The position numbers were made by a program, and so were the translations under genes. This document shows positions 47,473 through 57,790 of a stretch of 64,000 nucleotides of DNA, piece after piece (position 1 is the first letter of the stretch; each line of letters begins with the position of its first letter). The notes beneath the pieces were generated by a model. The model searched no databases and was not told where the DNA came from. It saw only the letters and a program-made list of their open reading frames with translations. The stretch is from Pictodentalium vernedei (Eukaryota > Mollusca > Scaphopoda > Dentaliida > Dentaliidae): positions 154,450,285-154,514,284 of the forward strand of contig CM062293.1 of NCBI GenBank assembly GCA_031216915.1, read 5' to 3'.

Positions 47473-48120
47473 AAGTATAAAAAATATATAAATTACTATA
47501 AAATTTTTTAACTTTTACGTCAACGATGTGTGATTGACAACTTGTCATACATCATTCTCGAGTGATCTGGACATGCTACAGTGACCCTTTACAACCAGAA
47601 TGCGGCGTGCATTGACGAGAGAATGACAACACTGTTATTTCCTGACAAAGCTTGACATTTCAGACATTGTTAGAGCAAACTGAATAAAGAAAACATCTCT
47701 TCCCGACATTTTAGGAAAAAACTGAAACCGTACTCATTTACCAGTTACACGGTTTCGGTTTTCAAGCAAAACCAAAACCGACTTATAAAACCAGTTAACC
47801 GTACAACACTATTTCATTGGTTATGTATTATTGGTGTCTAGTGGAAGCTTCATTTTGATTTTGGATCAGCCAGCTAATTCAGTATGGCCACCATGGTGGT
47901 CATATTGAATTTGGTTTCCGTCCAATAACTTAGGAATGCTGACTCAAATAAAAAAAAATTTTTTGATGCATTATTGGTGTCTAGAGGAAGCTTCCTTTTG
48001 ATTTGGTTATATCCTCCAGAGACTTGCCTTCCCTTTTATGACACCGTCGGGGGTAAAAACCACGCTTTGCGTTGCTCGTGTGTTTTTATGAGTGTTGAAT
48101 TTTTATTTTCCATATTGTAG

Positions 48121-48171
48121 GCAATTGCTGATATTATTCGAACATGTCTAGGACCAAGATCCATGTTGAAG
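48121..48171 (+). CDS. CCT3: CCT3 exon 3
   Basis: Seventeen codons read AIADIIRTCLGPRSMLK, directly continuing GNIAAGK from exon 2. Vertebrate CCT3 has TIADIIRTCLGPKSMMK at the same place. The LGP(K/R)SM segment belongs to the conserved nucleotide-binding equatorial domain of group II chaperonins. The acceptor is ATATTGTAG at 48112-48120 and the donor GTAAGT at 48172, so both flanking introns are phase 0. I looked for the next segment (equivalent to MLLDPMGGIVMTNDG) on both sides of the repeats up to 64000 and did not find it, so intron 3 is at least 15.8 kb. Confidence 0.95.
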
Positions 48172-48478
48172 GTAAGTTATTTTCATTACATATTTGTGTT
48201 AGGGTCTCACTTGAATCATTTTCAGGAAGCAGTTCTGAAATTATCAGATTTCTTGTTTTACTTTGGAGTCTAACATAAACATTTGATTTCTTTATGTCCA
48301 CTTCAGCATTATTTGAACTTAAGACAACCCATGACCATGTGCTCGCTGCCAGGGCTATGGAGTTTTGCTATAGATGCGAGATAACTCTATTGGCCAAGTT
48401 ATGTAGGTCGACCTTCAGGGTCATTATATAGGGTTAAAACTTATGGGGTGAAGTTCAGAGTGCACAATTTCAGCATGC

Positions 48479-48569
48479 ATGATCTGATACCGATATCGAT
48501 ACCGAAGCCGAGGTATTTTCCACGAAAATATCGATATCGAATACTGAATTTCAATATCGCCCAGCTCTA
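48479..48569. mobile_element. hAT-like right-end fragment
   Basis: ATACCGATATCGATACCG-type phrases lead to a terminus GCCCAGCTCTAG, like the subterminal and terminal pattern of the hAT at 34058-34778. No left end is seen upstream. It abuts the pogo fragment. Confidence 0.6.
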
Positions 48570-49494
48570 GTGACAGTTCTTCTGGCATGCAGTGCCACGG
48601 GTGATAAGTTGGCACCGTTGGTTATAGGGAAGGCGAAAAACCCTCGCTGTTTCAAAGGAACTGATATAAAGCGCTGCGGCATAGTGTATATTAACAACAG
48701 AAAAGCTTGGATGAATGGAGATATCTTCAAAAAATGGATCAGTTCAGTCAATAAAAGATGATCAGTTCAGTCAATAAAAAGATGGCAGCACAGGAAAGAA
48801 AAATTTTAGTGTTTGTGGATAATTTTAGTGGCCACCCAGATGTGTCACAAAGTAATGTTAAGCATGTGTTCTTCTTACCTCCAAATACTACATCAAAGGT
48901 GCAGCCATGCGGAATCATCCAGACTGTCAAATTGAATTACCGCAAAAATTGCTAGATCGTATTTTGTGTAAAATTGACAGTGTTTCATCTGCCTCAGAAG
49001 TGTGCAAATCCATTTCCTTATTGTCGACAATAATGTGGGTAAAATCAGCTTGGAATGAGGTGACTGTGAAAACAAATGAGAAGTGTTTTGCCAAGTGTGG
49101 ATTCGGACACTGTGAAATGGATGATTTTGATGAGGGCAGTGAAGGAGTGGAGGTTAACCCAAAGTTTAAAAACTTACTTTCTGGCTTCACAATGGACGAA
49201 TATGTGCAGATGGACTCAAATAGGATCAGCCATGATCTCGGTGACAATCCCAACTGGGAAACTGACGTTTTGAAGGGGGTGCATTCTTCACAGGCAGACG
49301 AAAGTGATAATGAAAGTGACAGTGACACTGAAGTTTCCAATTCAAAAGCATTAGATATGCTGAGCCAGTTACATGACTATAGCGCGTATTACAAAAATGA
49401 TGAACTTTTATACCTTTGTGCTCAGATGGAAGAAAAGATAGAGCAAACAAAAATGTCTGTTCAACCTAAAATAGATTCTTTTTTCACTATGTAA
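48560..49494 (+). pseudogene. pogo/Tigger-type transposase fragment, C-terminal part
   Basis: The first block reads TGDKLAPLVIGKAKNPRCFK and continues to INNRKAWMNGDIFKKWI. A second, after a short duplication and frame change near 48755, reads KILVFVDNFSGHPD (second catalytic aspartate of the DDE_1 domain), then VFFLPPNTTSKVQPCGI, another frame change near 48910, and KCFAKCGFGHCEMDD. An acidic tail ends at a stop at 49494 (PKIDSFFTM). Tigger proteins normally have MDQGII where this one has PCGIIQ. The N-terminal CENP-B-like DNA-binding half and the first aspartate are missing. The product would be a cut-and-paste transposase; this copy is dead. It is possible, though less likely, that it derives from a domesticated TIGD-like gene. 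Confidence 0.85.
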
Positions 49495-49587
49495 ACAGTT
49501 ATATGTACCAGTAATCAAATCATTTCCATACCATAGTTCCATAGTTTATCATGACAAAATATGATATTGTTGTCTTGGTATTTTTAG

Positions 49588-50695
49588 TCGAGTTGTGACG
49601 AAGTCAAACTCGACTTATAGTTTGGTGAATGGTGGGCGGGCGGGCGTAAACAATTGGTTTCCGGATGATAACTTGATAGTGGTTCAACTCACATTCATTA
49701 AACTTCATACGTAGGTTGGTCTTGGTGGGAGGAAGAACCCTATTGATTTTGGACATGCTACGTCGAAGGTCAAGGTCACAGTGACCTTGAACGTAGTAAA
49801 TCTTAAACAATTGGTTTCCGGATGATAACTTGATAATGGTTCAACTCACATTCATGAAACTTCATAGGTAGATTGGCCTTGGTGAGGGGAAGAACCCTAT
49901 TGATTTTGGACTCGCTACGTCAAAGGTCAAGGTCAACGTGACCTTGAACATAGTAAATCGCAACAATTCCTTTCCGGATGATAACTTGATAGTAGTTCAA
50001 CCTACATTCATGAAACTTCATAGGTGGGTTGGCCTTGGTGCTAGGAAGAACTCTATTGATCTTGGACCCACCAGATCAAAGGTCAAGGTCACAGTGACCT
50101 TTAACATAGTATATCGCAACAATTGGTTTCCGGATGATAACTTGATAGTGGTTCAACCTAGAGTCATGAAACTTCATAGGTGTGTTGGCCCTGGTGCGAG
50201 GAAGAACCCTATTGATCTTGGACTCACCAGGTCAAAGGTCAAGGTCACAGTGACCTTGAACATAGTATATCGCAACAATTGGTTTCCGGATGATAACTTG
50301 ATAGTGGTTCAACCTAGAGTCATGAAACTTCATAGGTGTGTTGGCCCTGGTGCGAGGAAGAACCCTATTGATCTTGGACTCACCAGGTCAAAGGTCAAGG
50401 TCACAGTGACCTTGAACATAGTATATCGCAACAATTGGTTTCCGGATGATAACTTGATAGTGGTTCAACCTAGAGTCATGAAACTTTACAGGCGTGTTGG
50501 CCTTGGTGCGAGGAAGAACCCTATTGATGTTGGACTCATCAGGTCAAGGTCATAGTGACCTTGAACATAGTATATCGCAACAATTGGTTTCCGGATGAGA
50601 ACTTGATAGTGGTTCAACCTAGAGTCATGAAACTTCATAGGTGTGTTGGCCTTGGTGCGAGGAACTGTTGTCACAACTCGACATTGGACCGGTGA
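49588..50695 (+). mobile_element. Tandem-array element with GTCGAGTTGTGAC ends
   Basis: The ends GTCGAGTTGTGAC (49589) and GTCACAACTCGAC (about 50670-50683) are perfect 13-bp complements. A short 5' hairpin (GTCGAGTT...AACTCGAC) follows the left end. The core is a 156-bp tandem array. A long forward frame of 205 codons at 49938-50555 is the array read through and is not a gene: its repeated peptide (NNWFPDDNLIVVQP) follows from unit lengths divisible by three. Confidence 0.8.
49651..50665 (+). repeat. 156-bp tandem array, about 6.5 units
   Basis: CAATTGGTTTCCGGATGATA or a variant starts at 49651, 49808, 49964, 50120, 50276, 50432 and 50581. Spacings are 157, 156, 156, 156, 156 and 149; the last reflects a 7-bp deletion. 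Units 4-6 are nearly identical, indicating recent unequal exchange. Confidence 0.95.
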
Positions 50696-50789
50696 TCCTG
50701 AGCGGCATTTTACAACAATGCCATATTTTGCGACAATGCCTTGTGGTCCTTTTTCACAACCCTCTCATCTGCATTTATTATAAAGGGAA

Positions 50790-53700
50790 GGGCTTGATTC
50801 TGAAATATAAGTCAATGTTGGGAAGTTCTATATCGATAACAATGATTGCAATGATATCGAAAAACAAATAAAAGTTCTTACTGAAAAACTCGAAGATGGT
50901 TGTGAAAATATGTTAGAAAATATCAGCTGCCTAACTAATGAACTGCAAAATATAAGAAATAAAAAGGTGCAAGGCATGATCATCAGATCAAAGGCTAGAT
51001 GGAAAGTTGAAGGCGAGAGGCCCTCAAAATACTTCTGCAACTTAGAAAAGAGACAGTACACAGAAAAAATAATACCCAAATTATTAAGAGATGACAGTAG
51101 AGTGTACAGAAATTAACGATATACTCACCGAGCAACGTAACTTTTACAAACTACTGTACAAGTCAAAAATTAACAGTAATCACAAAACTAACCTTTTAGA
51201 AAGCTTGTTTTTTGACTCTGAAAATCCACACATTTGCAAACTGGATGCAGAAGAAAGTTTACTACTAGAAGGAAAACTATCTTTAAATGAATGTGCAGGC
51301 CTGACCTTTTGAAAAATCCAGGGGAGCCGCTACTGCTCCCCTAAATCTGTTTCAGGGGAGCTATTCCACACTTATATTAATTATACACGGTTTTTAATAA
51401 GGGAATTGAAAGTTTGAGGAGAGCCATTACAGTTTAAGGAGGGCAATTATGACCCTCCCCAATATGATTTGAGGGGAGCCAAGGAGAGCCGGAGCAATAG
51501 CTCTCCTCAAACGGCCAGGCCTGAATGTGCTATGGCTCTAAAAGACATGGGTAACAACAAATCACCGGGTTCCGATGGATTTACAATTGAATTTTATAAA
51601 TATTTCTGGGGCGACTTGGGCAAATACGTAGTTAATTCCCTAAACCTTGGCTATGACTTAGGAAAATTATCTATCACTCAGAGGCAGGAGCTTATTACCT
51701 GTAGACCAAAAGAAGAGAAATCGAAAGAATATATAAAAAATTAGCGACCGATCTCCCTCCTTAATGTTGATCAAAAAATAGGCTCATCAGCAATTGCCAA
51801 CAGGCTTAAAAAAAGTTCTTCCTAAAGTAATTTCCGAAAGTCAGCTGGGATTAATGAAGGGAGGATTCATAGGTGAATCCACGCGATTGGTCTCTGACTT
51901 AATTGAAAAATGCGAATCTATGAACATTCCAGGAATGTTAGTTCTAGTTGACTTTGAAAAAGCATTTGACTCACTTGAATGGTCTTTTATCAGAAAAACT
52001 CTTACGTTTTTAAATTTTGGCGAATCCTTAATTCAGTGGTTCAACACGTTCTACGGCGAGGTTTCTAGCTGCATCATGAACAATGGGCATTGTTCAGATT
52101 ATTTTAATATTCAGAGGGGAGTATGTCAAGGGGACCCATTGTCTCCTTACCTGTTTATTTTGTGTGTCGAAATACTTAGCGCATTTCTTAAATTCAATCC
52201 CAAAATAAATGGAATCAAAATTAATGACTCGGAGTATGTAATCAACCAATACGCTGACGACAGTACTCTATTCTTAGATGACGACCAAGATTCCCTAAAC
52301 GAGACCTTAAAGTCTCTTGACAACTTCGCTGCGATATCCGGATTAAGCGGTAACTTTGATAAAACTCATATCGTTTGGATAGGATCTCGGCGTGGCTGTG
52401 GGATTGAACTGGAAACAGAAAAACATATACAGTGGAATCATAACGGAACGTTTACCATACTTGGCATAAAATTTGAACTAAACGGCCTATAAACACTTCT
52501 CAGAAAAAATAAACAAAAAGCGAAAACTTTTAGCAGATTGGTCCCTCAGAAATCTTACACTAGTCGGTAAAGTTACAGTCATTAAAACGTTAGCGATCCC
52601 CATCTTAATACACTCTCTTACTGTTCTCCCTGATCCAGCTGATAAGATATTAGATGATATTCAAAGTATAATTTTTAAATTTCTATGGTCGGACAAAAGG
52701 GACAAAATTAAACGTGACGTAATAATCAACTTAATCGAAAATGGCAGGCTCAAACTACCCCACGTAAAAACACTATGTTGCTCCTTAAAAATTATATGGA
52801 TCAAAAAGTTACTAGATTCAGAAACAGTGGCCCAATGGAAAACACTCGTAGTCGATAATTTTGAAATATTTGGGGGGAGCAAAATGTGGTCTTTGAATAA
52901 TCATGGTATACTTAGTGTTTCAAATTATATGGACCCTTTTTGGAAAAACGTGCTTAAGGTATGGGCGCTCTTAAAAAATAGCAATCACACAACCCCGACA
53001 GAAATTCTCTCACAACCACTATTTTATAATAATTATATAAAAATTAATAATGAACCATTTCTTTACAGACGTTAGTGTACAAAGGGTGTTTTCTTTATAA
53101 ACGATATACATAACGCTTCAGGATCCATCTTTGACTTTCAAGAATTTAAGCTGAAATATGACCTTGATATTCCATTCACCAACTACCTCGGTGTGGTCAA
53201 TGCAATACCAAGGTTATGGAAAAATATAATATCTAATGGTACGAAACTTGAATCTGTTTCAGATCCCTTGTTGAATGAACTCATATTTTGCACTAAAGCA
53301 AACCGCCACTTCTATCCCATATTTCTTAAGAAAGTATCAAAAAAACCTACACATACCCAAGAGAAATGGAACACCGCATTGGACGAAAATCTTGACCATA
53401 ATGATTGGAAATACATTTACAAACAAACTTTTAGGGAAACAGATGATACTTATCTGCAGAGTTTACAATATAAGATTAACCATAAAATCCTATTCACAAA
53501 ATCTAGACTCTTAAAATGTTGGCTTTCGGAAACAGAGCTGTGCTCATTCTGTGGAAATATGAAAGAAACGATTGCACATCTATTTTAAGATTGTTCTTTC
53601 TCAAAAACAGTTTTACTTTCACTAGTGGAAAGGATTAACCTTAGTCCGGATCCGCAAATTCAACTAAACAAGTCCGGATCCTCAAATTCAACTAAACATT

Positions 53701-53850
53701 AGTAAAAGAGAAATAATTTTAGGCTCTACTTCCGACCATGCCTATCCAAATGTCTGGAATACCTGTTGCACTTACAGTATATATTTACATATATTTATAC
53801 TGTAAGAGTAGCTTGGTGTTAGATTTTGATGTTCATTCATCGTTATCAGT
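50790..53850 (+). mobile_element. Tx1/L1-like LINE, ORF2 reverse transcriptase, disabled
   Basis: The order of blocks is that of an L1-type ORF2 from the end of the endonuclease linker onward. These are KARWKVEGERPSKYFCNLEK (about 51000), KSPGSDGFTIEFYKYFW (51560), LVDFEKAFDSLEW (palm A, 51945), GVCQGDPLSPYLFILC (52120), QYADDSTLFLDDD (palm C, 52245), LGIKFELNG (52460), KFLWSDKRDKIKRD (52680) and a C-terminal Cys region SETELCSFCGNMKETIAHLF (53530-53588). The FEKAFDSLEW and ADD spellings suit the Tx1/L1 lineage. Several frame changes and stops, plus a 226-bp MITE, disable it. The endonuclease is missing and the 3' end is not clear. Confidence 0.9.
51297..51522. mobile_element. 226-bp hAT-type MITE inside the LINE
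   Basis: The ends AGGCCTGACC and GGCCAGGCCT (one mismatch as complements) are flanked by a perfect 8-bp duplication GAATGTGC (51289-51296 and 51523-51530). Subterminal GGGGAGC/GCTCCCC phrases recur. The LINE protein reads continuously (SLNECA to MALKDMG) if the MITE and one duplication copy are ignored, which confirms the boundaries. Confidence 0.95.
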
Positions 53851-54172
53851 GAAAGACTTCAGTAACTGTGGTTCAAAGTAAACAATCTAAATATAGTTTT
53901 CAGCCATTTTGTGCTTCAAATTCTGGGATTGATCATTATTAATTTTGTACACGTGTCCCAGTTCCTTCGGTACTTTCCGACAATAGGCGACCCACTATGA
54001 ATTAATGCAAACAGTGTTAGGTGCTATTAAAATATGTCCGTTGTGTATTGTTTTTTCATTCTTAGATTTTCACCCTCTTACGGATGCTTGTGAATTTTTG
54101 TGTACAAACATGATCTACTTTTGACTTGTCCATGGACAAATGTATGGTTACAAATCAATTTGACAACAAATT

Positions 54173-55008
54173 GGCCCTCGTAAAGTAAGTTGTGTGGGAA
54201 TGCAACCGTGGCACGTTGACAGCGATATTACGGAACGCAGCTTTATCCCGTGGATATGGACGATTCGGTCTTGGGATGTTTCGGCCTTGGGACGTTTCGG
54301 TTCAAGACGTTTTGGCCTTCATATATTGAACTAAATAGAATAAGAACTTGTGGTTTCGCGTTTTTGTGGGCCGAAGCCTTCAGGACAAATCGTCTCTGGC
54401 CGGAACGTCCCAAAACTGAATTGCAGTAAAACCTCTTCCCAGATAAGCACATCAAGGGAGGCAACATCCGATGCACGTGGTGGGGCAATCCGTGACAAAT
54501 GTTATTTTTGAATACGACAATGAAATACCAAGACCTTTTTCTGATATGATATTATTCCCTGTCCAACAGATTGTAGATAAGTAATTTTAATTAAACTGAT
54601 TGACCATGTCATATAAACCTGTTCAAAAACGAAGCCAATTGCGCAAGGTATTTCCTGTAATCAGTGAAATGTTGGCTGTCTGTTTTGTCATTCTCACAGA
54701 AAACACAACCCATTTTTACGTCAACGATGTGTGATTGACAACTTGTCATACATAATTCTCGAGTGATCTGGACATGCTGCAGTGGCCTCTTTGCACCCAG
54801 AATGTGGCGTGCGTTGACGACACTGTTATTTCCTGACAAAGCATGACAGTTCAGACATTGTTAGTGCAAACTGAATAAAGAAAACATCTCTTCCCGACAT
54901 TTTAGGAAAAAACCGAAACCGTACTCATTTACCAGTTACACGGTTTCGGTTTCGGTTTTCAAGCAAAACCGAAACCGACTTATAAAACCGGTTAACCGTA
55001 CAACACTA
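54173..55008. mobile_element. Second copy of the large hAT element, left part missing
   Basis: From GGCCCTCGTAAAGTAAG onward this matches 38930-39430, 40702-40744 and 47513-47811 of the first copy in order, ending at the same terminus CGTACAACACTA. It lacks the inner hAT (single GTTGGCTG at 54671-54678) and the DIRS element (uninterrupted ACCCATTTTTACG at 54709-54720). The left terminus is not found. The LINE's 3' region lies upstream. Confidence 0.88.
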
Positions 55009-56432
55009 GCAAATGCCAATACGGCTCATGCTAGAGGCCTTATTTATGAACCGATCTTTATGAAACTTCTTGGGTACCCTTGGTATCACCGTGGGACAAG
55101 AACGAGAGTTTTTGGGTCCGGTCCGAAATTCAAGATGGCCGATGGCAGCCATTTTGTACAAAATTAGGTGCAATCAGATTTTTGCACAGAACTTCCATTT
55201 GAAAGCTCCAATTTGAATAATTTTTTGTGTGAATGTTTAGTACCATGGGATACATCACATATAATACCGGTTTTCTTCTCGTGCAGAAATTATGCAAATT
55301 AGACGAAGTTTGATTTTTTCAGTGCTACTTACACACCGTAAGTACACATGTCAATACGGCTCGGGCTAGAGTCTGTATTTATGAACCGATCTTCACGAAA
55401 CGTCTTGGGTACCTTTGTTATCACCTTGGGGCGAGAACGAGTGTTTCTGGGTGCGGTCTAAAATTCAAGATGGCTGCCAGTGGTCATTTTGTACCGAAAT
55501 TAGTTCTAATCAGTTTTTTGTACACAACTTCTATACGGCTCAGGCTAGAGGCCGTATTTATGAACCAATCTTTACGAAACTTCTTGGGTACCTTTGTTAT
55601 CACCGTGGGTTGAGAACGAGTGTTTTGGGGTGTGGTCCGAAATTCAAGATGGCCATCAGCAGCCATTTTGTACCAAAATTAGTGCAATCAGTCTTTTGTA
55701 CAGAACTTCTGTATGAAAGTTCTGATTTGAATAAATTTTTGCATGAATGTTTAGTAACATGGAATACATCACATATAGTACAGGTTTTTTTCTCGTGCAG
55801 AAATTATGCAAATTAGATGAACTTCGATTTATTCAGTGCTACTTATAGACTGTAAGTGCACATGTCAATACGGCTCGGGCTAGAGACTGTATTTATGAAC
55901 CGATCTTCACAAAACTTCTTGGGTACCTTTGTTATCACCTTGGGATGAGAACGAGTGTTTCTGGGTGTGTTCCAAAATTCAAGATAGCTGCCAGTGGCCA
56001 TTTTGTACCGAAATTAGGTCCAATCAGTTTTTTGTCACAACTTCTATACAGCTCGTATTTATGAACTGATCTTCACGAAAGTTCTTGGGTACCTTTGTTT
56101 TCACCTTGGGACAGGAACGAGTATGTTTTGGGGTGCCTTTGTTATCACTGTGCTATGAGAACAAATATTTTGGGGTTCAGTCAGACCCACTCTGGGACTC
56201 AAAGATTTCTTTTCTAGTTTAGCATCTGACTGTCACCCACCTTTACAATACTTTACCTATACATTTGTTACAGGCTGCGGTCAGTATTTATGTACAGACC
56301 GTTAAATTACTTTATATGTACCTTTGTTATCAGGTCATTACCTAGATGTTTGTCATTGCTGTGTCACATACTATGCATGTGCATGTTTTAACAAGTTGAG
56401 CTACAGTGTCATTGACACTTTCATTTACAGTT
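55009..56432 (+). mobile_element. TAGCTCAAC-family tandem-array element, 5' part lost to the hAT
   Basis: The segment starts mid-unit (CCAATACGGCTCATGCTAGAGG) right after the hAT and follows the same order of long and short units as 32637-35595. It ends GAGCTACAGTGTCATTGACACTTTCATTT. The last 800 bp match 35040-35595 closely, including the unusual TGAGAACAAATATTTTGGGG segment, so the two are recent relatives. Confidence 0.8.
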
Positions 56433-57473
56433 TTGGTTAAAGTTCGTTTTTTTTACAGTTTTGGTCTTTGGTTAAAGTTTGTGATTAAAGACCCAGGCAA
56501 ACCCCCCCCCCCCCCCCCCCCCTCCCCCTCCACGGTGCCAGTTAGGCATTTTTTTCTCTCTTTGCTCAAAAAGCATTCTGAAGGATTTAGACTGACCACA
56601 TGAGGAAAAAAAAATGGACTCCCCTAACACACCCCCCCCCCCCCACCTTCTCAACCAGGGCCATTTAAGCGATATTTTTTCTTGGCTACAAAATGCATTT
56701 TTAGCCTGACTGTTTACAGTTAGGGCTATAGTCATGACTTTCATCCGTCCCTCCGTCGGTCCATCCATCTGTCTGCAAACAATTGGTTTCTGACTGATAA
56801 CTCCAGTTTGGATTATTTGATTTCAACCAAAGCTGTTATGTGTATTTTCCAGCTGGTAATGCAGGCCAGGTTTGAATATAGGTTCCACAACTCCCCCCCC
56901 CCCCCCCTCCTCCACCCACACCCACACACACACACACACACGTGTCACTTGTTCAATTATTCCCAAAATGCATTTTGAAGGATTGGGAGTTATTACATGA
57001 AAAAAAGAAAATTGACTTCTATAGCCCAACATTGCTTTATGTACTGCATCTTTAATCCTTTACCTAGCACAAGTTGAAGCTTTGGAGTAGAGCAATGAAA
57101 AAATAAAATTTGAATAGCAAATTTTGTATATCACGGGTGCAGATATGGCAGATTCATTAGGTAAATGATTAACAAAAAATGGCTCTGACTATTTTGTGTC
57201 TAAGCATTTCCATTGCTGGGACAGTCGGGCTGCATGCGTGACATCACTCTAGTTGGGTAAGGTGCTGATACAAACAACCAATCTCCTTGAAATAACTGAT
57301 AAAATAGGGGGAATCCCTTGAGGTTTCCAAAGCGAAACTTCTAAGTTGTAAATCCCGCAGACGAAGCCATTGGTTGATATGTGTAATGTTACAAACTGCA
57401 CATGCTTCCAATAATATCTGTATCTTCTCACCTCAACTTGTTTCAAATTTTATGTAGCCAATATTGAATCATT
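56433..57473. other. Unassigned stretch with C runs
   Basis: No gene. C runs lie at about 56503-56522, 56632-56644 and 56894-56907, the last followed by a CACA microsatellite. A repeat start like that at 13812 (GTCCCTCCGTCGGTCC, then GACTGATAACTCCAG) lies at 56740-56815. Confidence 0.45.
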
Positions 57474-57790
57474 TTTAGCTCAGCTTGACGACGGCAAGTA
57501 TGAACTAGTGGGATGGGTCGTAATCCGTCGTTCGTCAGTACATCTGTATCCGTATGTACGTTCCTCTGTCGGTCCACAATTCCTTTAGCATACCCTTCAG
57601 ACTGCAGCTCTCACCCAATCAGTTCCAAATTTCATGCATGGCCTTGGGGCAATGTTTAAATGGGAGCTATCAAATTTTTCTGAATTTGAATTTGGATATA
57701 CATTGTCCAACAATTCCTTTAGCACACCCTACTGGCCGCAGCTCTCACCCAGTCAGGCCCAAATTTCATATGTGGCTTTGGGGCAATGAC
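57474..57790 (+). repeat. TAGCTCAGCTTGACGACGG repeat, 5' fragment
   Basis: It opens TTTTTAGCTCAGCTTGACGACGG. Two units with AATTCCTTTAGCA and CGCAGCTCTCACCCA follow. At about 57790 the sequence switches to the AGCTCACCTGGCC-family tandem unit, so this is a recombined or truncated copy. Related to 61408-62147. Confidence 0.6.

Larger units (their letters stand above)
40745..47512 (+). mobile_element. DIRS-type tyrosine-recombinase retroelement, 6,768 bp, broken
   Basis: DIRS elements are retroelements that integrate with a tyrosine recombinase and make no target duplication. Here 190-bp inverted terminal repeats (40758-40947 and 47283-47472), which look identical, enclose a decayed interior. 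An 88-bp internal complementary region lies at 47121-47208. The empty site in the paralogous hAT (between 54713 and 54714) fixes the ends and shows no target duplication. Parts in order: left flank to about 42040, a duplicated gag-like region (42085-44130), RNase H (about 44680-45100) and tyrosine recombinase (about 46190-46440). I do not see a clear reverse transcriptase palm. It carries many breaks and looks like a fossil copy. Confidence 0.93.
38043..47811. mobile_element. Large hAT-type host element carrying two nested insertions
   Basis: The termini TAGTGTTGTGCGGTT and AACCGTACAACACTA are flanked by a perfect 8-bp duplication TTTCATTG (38035-38042 and 47812-47819). Total length is 9,769 bp, but about 1,727 bp once the inner hAT (39436-40701 plus its duplication) and the DIRS element (40745-47512) are set aside. 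Subterminal CGGTTTCGGTTT/AAACCGAAACCG phrases are typical of hAT MITEs. No transposase is seen in its own sequence. A second copy of its right-hand part lies at 54173-55008 and lacks both insertions. Confidence 0.93.
17236..48120 (+). other. CCT3: CCT3 intron 2, 30,885 bp, packed with mobile elements
   Basis: The intron runs from GTAAGC at 17236 to ATATTGTAG at 48120, in phase 0. It holds no host exon that I recognise. Its contents are listed as separate features: a long-inverted-repeat element, tandem-array elements, SINEs, DIRS-type elements and hAT elements nested up to three deep. Vertebrate CCT3 introns are generally far smaller. The boundaries rest on the protein match of exons 2 and 3 and have not been checked against a transcript. 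Confidence 0.88.

Noticed and set aside
49938-50555. 205-codon open frame as a repeat protein
   Set aside because: The frame follows from tandem units of 156 bp, which is divisible by three. It has no start context or homology, and the unit is plainly part of a non-coding element.
53990-54172. Left terminus of the second large hAT copy
   Set aside because: A CAGTGTTAGGTG phrase near 54007 resembles the terminus weakly, but the flanks do not form a duplication with GCAAATGC after the right end.
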